This document shows positions 13,318-23,493 of a stretch of DNA of 64,000 nt, one piece after another. Made by a program: the position numbers and the translations under genes. The notes below the pieces were generated by a model. It was given only the letters and a program-made list of their open reading frames with translations. It was not told the DNA's origin and did no database searches. Origin of the DNA: Panorpa germanica (taxonomy: Eukaryota > Arthropoda > Insecta > Mecoptera > Panorpidae); assembly GCA_963678705.1 (NCBI GenBank), contig OY783216.1, forward strand, positions 8,680,001 to 8,744,000. Direction: 5' to 3'. The first letter of the stretch is position 1. Each line of letters starts with the position of its first letter.

Positions 13318-15013
13318 CTTCTTGATGAAAGAAGACTATAATCTTACTCGCTGTTCGGCCCGTCGCAAGACAACGAGTATGAGTTATGTATTTCTTTTTT
13401 ACGATTACTTTTATGCGATTTTTTTTAAATTCATAGACTTTCTTTTTCTAAAAATTTTTTTTTGATTTCTTTAAAAATTTTTGATGCAGTTATATTCGCT
13501 AGGATTTAAATTTAAGAACTGCTTCATTACATTTTAAATATCTACGCAATTCTGGCTTTTATGCGACCTTTTTTAAATTCATGGACTATTTTTTTCTAAA
13601 AATTTTTTTTGATTTCTTGAAATTTTTTGATGCAGTTATGTTCGCTAGGATTTAAATTAAAGAACTGCTTCATTACATTTTAAATATCTACGCGATTCTG
13701 GCTTTTATGCGACCTTTTTTAAATTCATGGACTATTTTTTTCTAAAAAATTTTTTTGATTTCTTGAAATTTTTTGATGCAGTAATGTTCGCTAGGATTTA
13801 AATTAAAGAACTGCTTCATTACATTTTAAATATCTACGCGATTCTGGCTTTTATGCGATCTTTTTTAAATTCATGGACTTTTTTTTTCTAAAAATTTTTT
13901 TTTGATTTCTTGAAATCTTTTGATGCAGTTATGTTCGCTAAGATTTAAATTAAAGAACTGCTTCATTACATTTTAAATATCTACGCGATTCTGGCTTTTA
14001 TGCGACCTTTTTTAAATTCATGGACTTTTTTTTTCTAAACATTTTTTTTTGATTTCTTGAAATTTTTTGATGCAGTTATGTTCGCTAGGATTTAAATTAA
14101 AGAACTGCTTCATTACATTTTAATTATCTCCGCGATTCTGGCTTTTATGCGACCTTTTTTAAATTCATGGACTTTTTTTCTATAATTTTTTTTTTTGATT
14201 TCTTGAAATTTTTTGATGCAGTTATGTTCGCTAAGATTTAAATTAGAGAACTGCTTCATTACATTTTAAATATCTACGCGATTCTGGCTTTTATGCGACC
14301 TTTTTTAAATTCATGGACTTTTTTTTCTAAACATTTTTTTTTTGATTTCTTGAAATTTTTTGATGCAGTTATGTTTGCTAGGATTTAAATTAAAGAACTG
14401 CTTCATTACATTTTAATTATCTCCGCGATTCTGGCTTTTATGCGACCTTTTTTAAATTCATGGACTTTTTTTTCTAAAAATTTTTTTTGGATTTCTTGAA
14501 ATTTTTTGATGCAGTTATGTTCGTTAGGCTTTAAATTAAAGAACTGCTTCATTACATTTTAATTATCTCCGCGATTCTGGCTTTTATGCGACCTTTTTTA
14601 AATTCATGGACTTTTTTTTCTTAAAATTTTTTTTGGATTTCTTGAAATTTTTTGATGCAGTTATGTTTGTTATGCTCTAAAATAAAAAACTGCATCATTA
14701 GATTTTAAATATCTACGTAGATACTCAAAAAATTGCATTGCTCTTAAAATCATAAAAGTGAACCTTTTCATCATTTTTAACAAGATTATAGTCTTCTTTC
14801 TATATGGAGATTTAATATAATTTTTTTTTTGGATTTCTTGAAATTTTTTGATGCAGTTATCTTCGCTAGGCTTTAAAATAAAAAACTGCATCATTAGATT
14901 TTAAATATCTACGCAGAAACTCAAAAAATTGCATTGCTCTTAAAATCATAAAAGTGAACCTTTTCATCATTTTTAACAAGATTATAGTCTTCTTTCTATA
15001 TGGAGATTTAATA
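13318..15013 (+). repeat. Left arm of large palindrome: ~147-bp tandem repeat array
   Basis: Nine units can be phased by TCATGGAC (first copy TCATAGAC) at 13431, 13579, 13725, 13871, 14018, 14165, 14311, 14459 and 14604, a period of 145-148 bp. Each unit has TTTTATGCGA, a T-rich tract, TTTGATGCAGTTATGTTCG and AGAACTGCTTCATTACATTT. After the last unit a different ~195-bp module is duplicated (about 14623-14819 and 14820-15013), ending each time in GATTATAGTCTTCTTTC. The outer end at 13318-13356 carries GAAAGAAGACTATAATCTTA, a version of the same motif inverted. No coding capacity. Confidence 0.9.
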
Positions 15014-15474
15014 TATTGATATATCATAAACTAAAATACTCATTTAAAAATTAATAACATATTTGAAATCAGTGTTCAATTTTATATTAAAAACCGTTAT
15101 AAAAATTAGTTATTTTTTTCTTCAATTTTTATGAAAAGTAAGAAGAGTATAGCCTTCTTACTTTTGTTAAAAAAATCAAAATTTATTTTGACGTATGATA
15201 CATGTTTTCAAACGTAGTTTTGTATGCTGATTCAAAAATTGAAATCCAATTTTAATTACCTCTTGCGGTTAATGAGTAATCGGCGTTTAAAGTTTTATTT
15301 TATTTCGATTTTCATAAGAAGTAACAAGAGTATAACCTTCTTACTTTTCATAAAAATTGAAGAAAATATATTTGTCATTTTATAACGGATTTTAACTTAA
15401 TTTTGAATGCTGATTTCAAACTTATAATTCATTTTTAAATAAGTATTTTAGTTTATGATATATTTATATATTAA
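15014..15474. repeat. Centre of the palindrome with nested hairpins
   Basis: The spacer between the arms is itself an imperfect inverted repeat around position ~15240: TCAATTTTTATGAAAAGTAA on the left pairs with CTTTTCATAAAAATTGAAGA on the right. At 15134-15165 there is a perfect 12-bp stem (AAAAGTAAGAAG / CTTCTTACTTTT) with an 8-nt loop AGTATAGC. A weaker partner hairpin lies near 15319-15350. The loop sequence recalls the ACTATAATC of the arm-end motif. Confidence 0.8.
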
Positions 15475-16545
15475 ATCGCCATATAGAAAGAAGACTATAA
15501 TCTTGTTAAAAATGATGAAAAGGTTCACTTTTATGATTTTAAGAGCAATGCAATTTTTTGAGTATCTATGTAGATATTTAAAATCTAATGATGCAGTTTT
15601 TTATTTTAGAGCATAACGAACATAACTGCATCAAAAAAAATTAAGAAATCCAAAATAATTTTTTTTTTAAAAAATGTCCATGAATTTAAAAAAAGTCGCA
15701 TAAAAGTCAGAATTGCAAAGATAATTAAAATATAATGAAGCAGTTCTTTAATTTAAAGCCTAACGAACATAACTGCATCAAAAAATTTCAAGAAATACAA
15801 AAAAAATTATTAGAAAAAAAAGTCCATGAATTTAAAAAAGGTCGCATAAAAGCCAGAATCGCGGAGATAATTAATATGTAATGAAGCAGTTCTTTAATTT
15901 AAAGCCTAACGAACATAACTGCATCAAAAAATTTCAAGAAATCCAAAAAAAATGTTTAGAAAAAAAAGTCCATGAATTTAAAAAAGGTCGCATAAAAGCC
16001 AGAATCGCGGAGATAATTAAAATGTAATGAAGCAGTTCTTTAATTTATAGCCTAACGAACATAACTGCATCAAAAAAATTCAAGAAATCCAAAAAAAATT
16101 TTTAGAAAAAAAAGTCCATGAATTTAAAAAAGGTCGCACAAAAGCCAGAATCGCGGAGATAATTAAAATGTAATGAAGCGGTTCTTTAATTTAAAGCCTA
16201 ACGAACATAACTGCATCAAAAAATTTCAAGAAATCCAAAAAAAAAATTGGAAAGAAAAGTCCATGAATTTAAGAACTTAATAAAACGTAGACATCATTGC
16301 GCCTGACAGAGCGGCAACATTACTTACAAGCAAAATTTACATCACAAGAAAATCATGTATTTTGCTATTATTTTCTGACAATATTTACAGACTAAATGAA
16401 GGCGTAAGAAATATTACATTCTTATTCACCAATTAGCAAGTAAATTTAAACGTTTGTTCATAAATCATAAATTTGATAATATTTTCTTGATGAAAGAAGA
16501 CTATAATCTTGTTAAAAATGATGAAAAGGTTCACTTTTAGATTTA
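15475..16545 (-). repeat. Right arm of large palindrome: inverted ~146-bp tandem repeats
   Basis: The units of the left arm appear here reverse-complemented, phased by GTCCATGAATTT at 15677, 15822, 15968, 16113 and 16259 (period 145-146). The inner end carries GAAAGAAGACTATAATCTTG followed by TTAAAAATGATGAAAAGGTT at 15486-15525, and the same module is repeated at the outer end, 16494-16533. With five units this arm is shorter than the left arm with nine. A foreign stretch (about 16270-16485) separates the last unit from the outer motif. Confidence 0.9.
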
Positions 16546-16654
16546 AAAAAATCATAAATTTGATAATATTTTTAACTTTTTTTGTATTTTCTATTTGTTT
16601 TAAGATAATGTTAAATTAAAATAAAAGAAGTAAATTTTTATTTAGTATATTTAT

Positions 16655-16692
16655 TATCTTTATATATATATATATATATATATATATTTACA
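16655..16692. repeat. (TA)n microsatellite
   Basis: An uninterrupted run of about fourteen TA dinucleotides lies between 16661 and 16688. It is a simple repeat with no other content. Confidence 0.9.
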
Positions 16693-16839
16693 TATAAATT
16701 ATTGTAAAGAAACATTAAAAGAAACCTATATTTCGGTTTATTTTTTTTATATGAAACAAGGTTGTATCTTATTAAAAATGAGTGTATTTTTTAAATTAGG
16801 CTATTTGTGTTTACCCAAAGCTATCAAACGACATTAAAT

Positions 16840-17630
16840 AAAGTGCTAAATAAGTCGCATACCTTAGAATGTGGATAAGCAGCCTAATTTAGAAAATGAA
16901 ACACTTTCAGAAATTGTCTGATGTTAACAGAAACTCTTAAAAAGCTACAAAATAAAGTTCTTACTGTTTCTTACTGCATATTTTGTTAAATGAATTTTTA
17001 ATTGTTTGATTTTGAGCATTTTATTTAGCACCAAGTGTTATTAAGTGTTTGTAACTTTGCTATGTCACAACACCATCTATAAAACAAATCCTTAACGACC
17101 TTTTAAATCTACTGCTCGATAGACGGCGATAGTTTAATTTATACTTCATACAAATATTGTTATTGTTATTAAATTACCAATGCCTATATATTATTATATC
17201 TAAACATGTCTTTCTAAATTAGGATTTTCAAGATTTCCTTATACTATCATCAGCCAACATTAAATACAGTGCAAAATTAGACCCATAACTCGAAGAAAGC
17301 ATAAGTAGCCTAATTCAGATAGTAAAACACTTTGAGAATTTGGCTTAAGTTAACAGGAGGCCTTACAAAGTTGCAGTTCTTACTGTTTATTATTGTACAT
17401 TGTTTGAAATAAGTTTTTTTTTGTTTAACCTCAATGTTAGTTCAATCATTGTGTGTATTTGTAGATGCCTGCTAATCAGGCGCTTTATTTGAATCTTTGC
17501 TATTTCACATCGCCATCTATGAAATAAATTCATAACTGATATCTATTACTCAATAGATGGCTAACATAATTTAAAATTAATTCAAATACTATTACTGTCA
17601 CTGTTATAAAATTAACAATGGTACATTTTT
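16840..17630 (+). repeat. Diverged tandem duplication (~400-bp unit, two copies)
   Basis: The segments 16840-17185 and 17255-17630 share ordered blocks: GCAGCCTAATTTAGA / GTAGCCTAATTCAGA, GTTCTTACTGTTT, GCTATGTCACAACACCATCT / GCTATTTCACATCGCCATCT, and AAATTACCAATG / AAATTAACAATGG. They form an old direct duplication with many indels, and no reading frame survives in either copy. Confidence 0.65.
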
Positions 17631-18044
17631 TTTTCAAAATTTATTTTTATAATTAATTATTATACAAATGATTTATTTATACAATTGAATCTTAATTGTT
17701 TAATACATTTATTATGTATTTTTATTATTAAACTAAATAATTAAAAAATATATTTAATTTAAATATTTATTTACTAATTTTATACATATGTTAAAAATAT
17801 AATATAGCTAAAGAGTTTTGATTAAAAATAATCTAAATTATCAAGAAAAAGTACCTAATTATAAATTTTTAATAAGTATATATGTACATATATTATATAT
17901 TTAAAGTCAAGAAGCTTTTGTATATATATTTTTCATACAAAAAAGTACTACCGTCTCGAATTGCATCCTAAATTTTAGATTGTTAACACTCTTTAATAGA
18001 AGGAATTAGAATTTATATTATTATTAACTTTATTAAGTTCTTTA
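17631..18044. other. 3' flank of SNRNP70
   Basis: Very AT-rich non-coding sequence. On the minus strand AATAAA hexamers lie immediately after the SNRNP70 stop (18041-18046, overlapping it, and 18029-18034). They are possible polyadenylation signals, though usable ones normally lie a little further downstream. Confidence 0.5.
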
Positions 18045-21000
18045 TTAATAATCTTGACCTTCATATTCACCTTCTTCTTGGCCATACGTGCTGCCATTTT
18101 CTGGGATTTTATATTTTTGTTCATCCTCGTCTTCGTATTTAACTGCATTTTCATCATAATTATTGTATTGCGTGTAGTCAGGATAATCTATACATTACAT
18201 AGAAAATTCAATGAATAAAATGTTACAAGATGAATTAAATAAAAACATCAGACAAGACTGTCTTTAAGATAGTCCCGCCTTATGACAACACATGCAAAAG
18301 ACATTTCGTAGAGAAAACTAATCGCTTTTTAAAATAGCTTTGTCTTGATCTTTTTGCGACAAAGACAGTTTTGCTACTAGCGTGCGTGTGTTCAAATATA
18401 GCTCAATTCTCCACATATGTCCACAATGTAATTGCAAGACAGTTGCTAAATATGTATAATATCTTTGAATCTGTCCTGCGCATACTTGAAAAAGAGCTCC
18501 TAAAATTGAAACAAATCTTAAATACATTTAAAGCTGTACAAGGCGTATACTACCGCATAGTTCATACTTCCAAACTATAGGTCCTGTAGCCTGGATATTA
18601 ATCTAGCAGAACTGCCTGTTACTGAATAAGTAAGATAATGAAAGATGAAATGAGATGTGAGATGAAATGATATGAAATGAATAATGAAGAGATGAATGCT
18701 ATGATAAAATGATGAAATATTCAGATCAAATAAAGTCAGACAGCTGCAGATATAAACAGAATATTTTAAATGAAAAATAATAATAATACCATCCATAGGT
18801 TCTTCTTTAATTCTAATTTCGCCATCTCCATGTTGATCGCGAACTTTACGTTCTTTTCGTTCAGCACGTTCACGTTCTCTCTTCTCTCGCTTTCGTTCTG
18901 AACGATCTCCTCTATCTTTTTCAGCCCTACCTTCACGCTCACGGCTACGGGAGCGTCTGCGTTTACGATCACGATCACGATCGCGTTCCTTGTCTCTGTA
19001 AATATAAAAAAACATTTAAATACTTCTAACACATCGTTACTAAAGAAGCTAAATATTAAATATAGTTCACCTTCGCTCACGTTCCCTAGGTCTGTCCACA
19101 TCTTCAACAATATCGGTTTCAACTTTCTCACGACTCCGGCGTCGTTTGCGATCAACACGCTCCCTAGACCGTGTGCGGGAACGTCTTTTTACTCGCTCTC
19201 TACTACGTGATCGTCTTGCTCGATCTCGCTCACCACTTCCGAGGCCACCACTAGTACTTCCCAAACCTCCACGATCACGCTCTCTTTCGCGTTCTCGATC
19301 TCCTCTATCTCCACGCTCTCCCCTGTCTCTGTCCCGATCCCTGCGACTCTCGCCACGCTCCTCACGTTCCCTCTCTAAACGGTAACGCTCCCTTTCTCGT
19401 TCATTATCCTCTCGTCCTGAATGCTTTATATTAACATCAGGGCCTCCACGACGAGTTCCTCCTAATCCGCCACCTGTAACAACAATTAAAACCAAATTAA
19501 TATTTGTTTTATACTCTTTGTAATTAATAGATAATAATATACATTACCTAATCTTCTAGGAAGCCATCCTTTTACTGTCCTAGCTCTCTCTACATCAACC
19601 AAAACCCTTTTTCCATCAATTTTCTTTCCATCAGCATGTTTATATGCGGCTGTAAAAGTTAATAATATATTATTTAAACATACAAAGTGTAAACAGAATA
19701 TTCTAAATATTTTACAGCTGCTTAATTTGGCCTGAAATATTTATTATTAGCATGTATATCAAGTGTTACCGATACAAATATTTATAAAAAAAATGTATTG
19801 ATTAAGGGACAATTGGTTAACTGCAGTAATGTACGATTATGACAGATTGATACCATTTATACTTGATTCAAATTCTAAATAAATGCGAAATGTGTCTATA
19901 GCTTTAATGTAATGTTGAAGTTTGGTGTATGTTGTTATACATATTCTATTAAAATAAGTGTAAATAATTACCTAATTGAAAAGCAATAGCATAATACATA
20001 TAACTAGATCTTTACTAGCATTTGTGCTTAAAACATACAATAATAAACATTAACAAGGACGCATATACACTGGATTTTAAATTGCTGCAATAAATTTGAC
20101 AATTCCTGAAGGCTCAACGTTGATATGGCGTAGTTTTTAGTAGAGATATCACTTACCGAACTAAGAAATCTTAAAACTGAAAATAATTTCATTGCTACTA
20201 AGAATGCGTTGTCTAAATTAAAATATTCCGATATTCTGAAGTACAATCCCTTTATATAAAAAGTAGTATGTCATAGTTTACATTACTGCTGAATAAAAAG
20301 AAAATTAACTACTTGTAAAAAATATATAAATATCGCGAATTGCCCATTAGACAAACATCTCTTTAAAACAGTTGTATCAATAAAAGTTGAAAAACATTCT
20401 ATATTAAAGTAGACATTCAATTAAAAAAACCGAATAATTTAGAAAAATGATAAATAATTAAACCGCGATTTTAATTATTTGATAAAGAAACCCGCAAAAA
20501 TATCACCGACATTGTAAAAAGAATAATTCTGTAGGTATTAATTAAAAAAATAGTTTAAAAGATATACCTACCAATTAAATATTACTTACTAGTTTGAATT
20601 TAGAGATTGGATGATACAAGAGAAGAACTGATTTCTTGGGAAGGGGTCCAATATTATACAACTTTTTACTTTTTATTACCTGGTGCGCATTTATTGTTAC
20701 TTACGAATACCACGCGCAAAACATATTTTTCATATTCATATTTTTAAACTATTTCAAATAGAGTAACTAACTATAACGATATCCGTTTCTAATAGTAAAT
20801 TAAAATTCGCGAACAATAAAAATTAATAAATAATTATTATTTTGAAGAAATAATAGAAAACATACAATTTTAAAAGGAATAAAATAACGATCTTACTACG
20901 GACAGTTTCGAAATTTAGTAAAATGCAATATATTTTGATTTGATATACATAATTGTAGAATACCCTACACAAAATAATAAAAATTTTTGTATGTAGGGTT

Positions 21001-22297
21001 CTTACCACACATACAAACCTATTTAAGTGTATAGCCAGCAATAAGCAGTGTATATGCGACACCACACCGTTTCTGTATCAAAAAACAGAAAAACTTATTA
21101 ATATTATACGGTTTTATGTTAAAATTAAATATCATATTCAAATAGACATCAAACTGAAGAGTAAGGGAGAATGTCAACATAAAACAGAATTGCTACAAAT
21201 AAAATTATAAAAAAAGGTTACTGAAAATATTTGCTGGCTATTTGTACATATCAATGTCTGGAATTTCATTGAAATATAGTTAAAACTATTAATAAGACAT
21301 CGATTTTGCACAACTACCGAAAGTAATACTGAATGCAAATGAAGCATTTTGGTCTTAAAAAAGTCCACAATAAACAAATGGAATGTGTCTTATAAATAGT
21401 TTTAACAATGCAGCAGTTCTATGGAAGAAATAAGGACAATAGCTCCTCTCTTTAAGTGTAGTCACTACTTACAATGCATGTCCCTTTCATGTTCGTACTC
21501 GATAAATGCGTAGCCTCGGGGTTTACCATTGACAGTGTTGTGATTTACAACAATCTGAAAAGAATAATATGGTGCAACAAATGTTTACCAAATACAAGCT
21601 GTATTTCGTTATCCTGATATAAATAAATACCTTTTTAATAGGACCATAACCTTCAAATTCTCGACGAAGTTTTGATTCTGTTGTGTCATAATTCTGTAAA
21701 TAATTTTAATTTATGTATAAAAAGCAGCAACTTAAATATTATCGTGAATGTTTATTTAAGAGTAAATGTATGCCTTGCTAAGTAATATATTTTGACAGAT
21801 GATAAATTTATAGCTGTACTTACAATTCTGGCTACGAATAACGTTTTGAAAGGATCTCCTGTGGCATTTGGTGTAGATGTCGGATCCCACATAGCAATTT
21901 CTTGTTCTAACTTGTATGCTACTTGTTCTGCGCGTTCTCTTCGCCGACGTTCCATCCTCTCTTCACGAGTTTCAACTCGTGTGGGAGGTGGAGTGTCTTT
22001 TGGATCCTAAAATAACAAATAAACACATTTTTACAAAAATAATTATTATGCAAATTCCGCCATTTTAGAAATCATTCAGATTGAAATATGTATAATAATA
22101 TTGATCATTTGCAAGACAATAGTATTGCAAAAGATATAATAATTAGTAATTACCTCAAATAGTGTGAGAAAGCTTCCAACACCAACATAACCTTTATTTT
22201 TTTTCTCATGAGGAAGTTTGCATGGCGGAGGCAGGTAAGGAATAGGATCCCGTGGAGCAAAAAGTGCTAACAAATTCGGTGGTAAAAACTGAGTCAT
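18045..22297 (-). CDS. SNRNP70: U1 small nuclear ribonucleoprotein 70 kDa (U1-70K)
   Basis: Eight exons join in frame: 22154-22297, 21824-22006, 21631-21693, 21473-21554, 19548-19649, 19071-19473, 18790-18995 and 18045-18187. They encode 441 residues, close to the ~437-448 of animal orthologues. The protein starts [20 protein letters not shown], the near-invariant U1-70K N-terminus that contacts U1C and the Sm core. Then comes an RRM with RNP2-like LFVARI (about 104-109) and RNP1 RGYAFIEY (143-150), which binds stem-loop 1 of U1 snRNA. A Gly-rich linker ([11 protein letters not shown]) leads into a long Arg-Ser/Arg-Glu/Arg-Asp tail, followed by KEEPMDG and an acidic Tyr-rich C-terminus ending EGQDY. 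It acts in the nucleus in 5' splice site recognition. All splice sites are GT-AG. Intron 4 (19650-21472, 1.8 kb) is by far the longest. Identification is certain. Confidence 0.97.
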
Positions 22298-23493
22298 TGT
22301 ATAAAATATTCAAAACTTTATTTAAAATAACAATTCTAGAAACACTATAACGATAAGCGGTATTATATTGACTTCTAATAAAAACAAACTCCACGACTGT
22401 CAGCCATTTTAACAGACTGCTTGGATTTTGTAAAGTGTTGTACACCACGAACAACAAAGATTGACAAAGATGGTAGTTCATGGTAGTTCAATATAGCTGA
22501 AACATATCCGGTTATCAGAGACAGTGGTGTTGCCATTCAGCAGCCAAATTTATATCGAAATGGTGATTAAATTGGAGCGGGTTTTTTAAAAAGAAAAGTT
22601 GTTTAAACACATAGTTGAAATAAATAAGTTCCACATATTTCTATTTAGAAAAGGGCTTCCGGAAATAGCTAATTATATTTAACATGGACTACAGTAAACG
22701 ATACAGATTTGTTGAACTCGTTTTTGTAGATTACCCAAAACTATAGTTTTTATTTTAATGCTGCCTTGACAGTATGTTAATGATAATGAATTAATTAGGG
22801 ATATTGTATATTAAATCTATACATGAAATATATTTTTATTTCTTGCGTTACTTCTATTGCGCTATTTGCATTATGTATGGATTGTAAAAGTAGATTTAAA
22901 TATCAAATTTGGCCATAAGAATGAATTTTGAAATAAATATACCATATTAACATATTCAAATTTATAATTATATATTTACTGTAATAAAGATTATGTTAAT
23001 ATACATATAACACTAAAGATTTTGTAAATAAATTTATAATGCACGAACTGCTATTTCTCCTTAAGTCCTGCACGATTTTCATTATTAGGGAAGGATTAAA
23101 ACATTATAAGCCCCTTTCTAATTTGCTACTTCTTGTTGCAGGTGACCATTTTCTCTTCTCTCACACCAAATTCTACTTTATTTTAGATTTTTGGTTTTTC
23201 TATTCTCGGGGCCCCTGGATTTTAGTTCCTTTAGTTCATGGAGTTAATTCGGCACTGCATTGATCTAAAATGAATATTTCTCTTGAAATAAGGTGACCAC
23301 TTTATTAAATTTTAGTTTTTTCTGTTTTCTTTTAGATATTAACTCAAGGCCACAACGTAAGGATAAAATCTTTTACTCCAACAACAATTTGATCCTAGGG
23401 ACGCTTTTGCTTTCTATTTTAAGCTACCTTCTTAAGCCCAAATAGGTAAAATGGTCACCTTACCTTAAATATTCAATACTTATGGCATTAATA
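22298..23493. other. Intergenic between SNRNP70 and the MGNNLC gene
   Basis: This stretch holds the 5' flank of SNRNP70 and the 3' flank of the next minus-strand gene. I see no further coding region. A direct duplication of GATGGTAGTTCAT type (22468-22490) sits about 180 bp upstream of the SNRNP70 start codon. The promoter cannot be placed more exactly. Confidence 0.5.

Noticed and set aside
19146-19385. 79-codon plus-strand frame rich in Arg, Ser, Pro and Leu
   Set aside because: It is the antisense shadow of the Arg-Ser tail of SNRNP70. The repeated CG-rich codons keep the opposite strand open.
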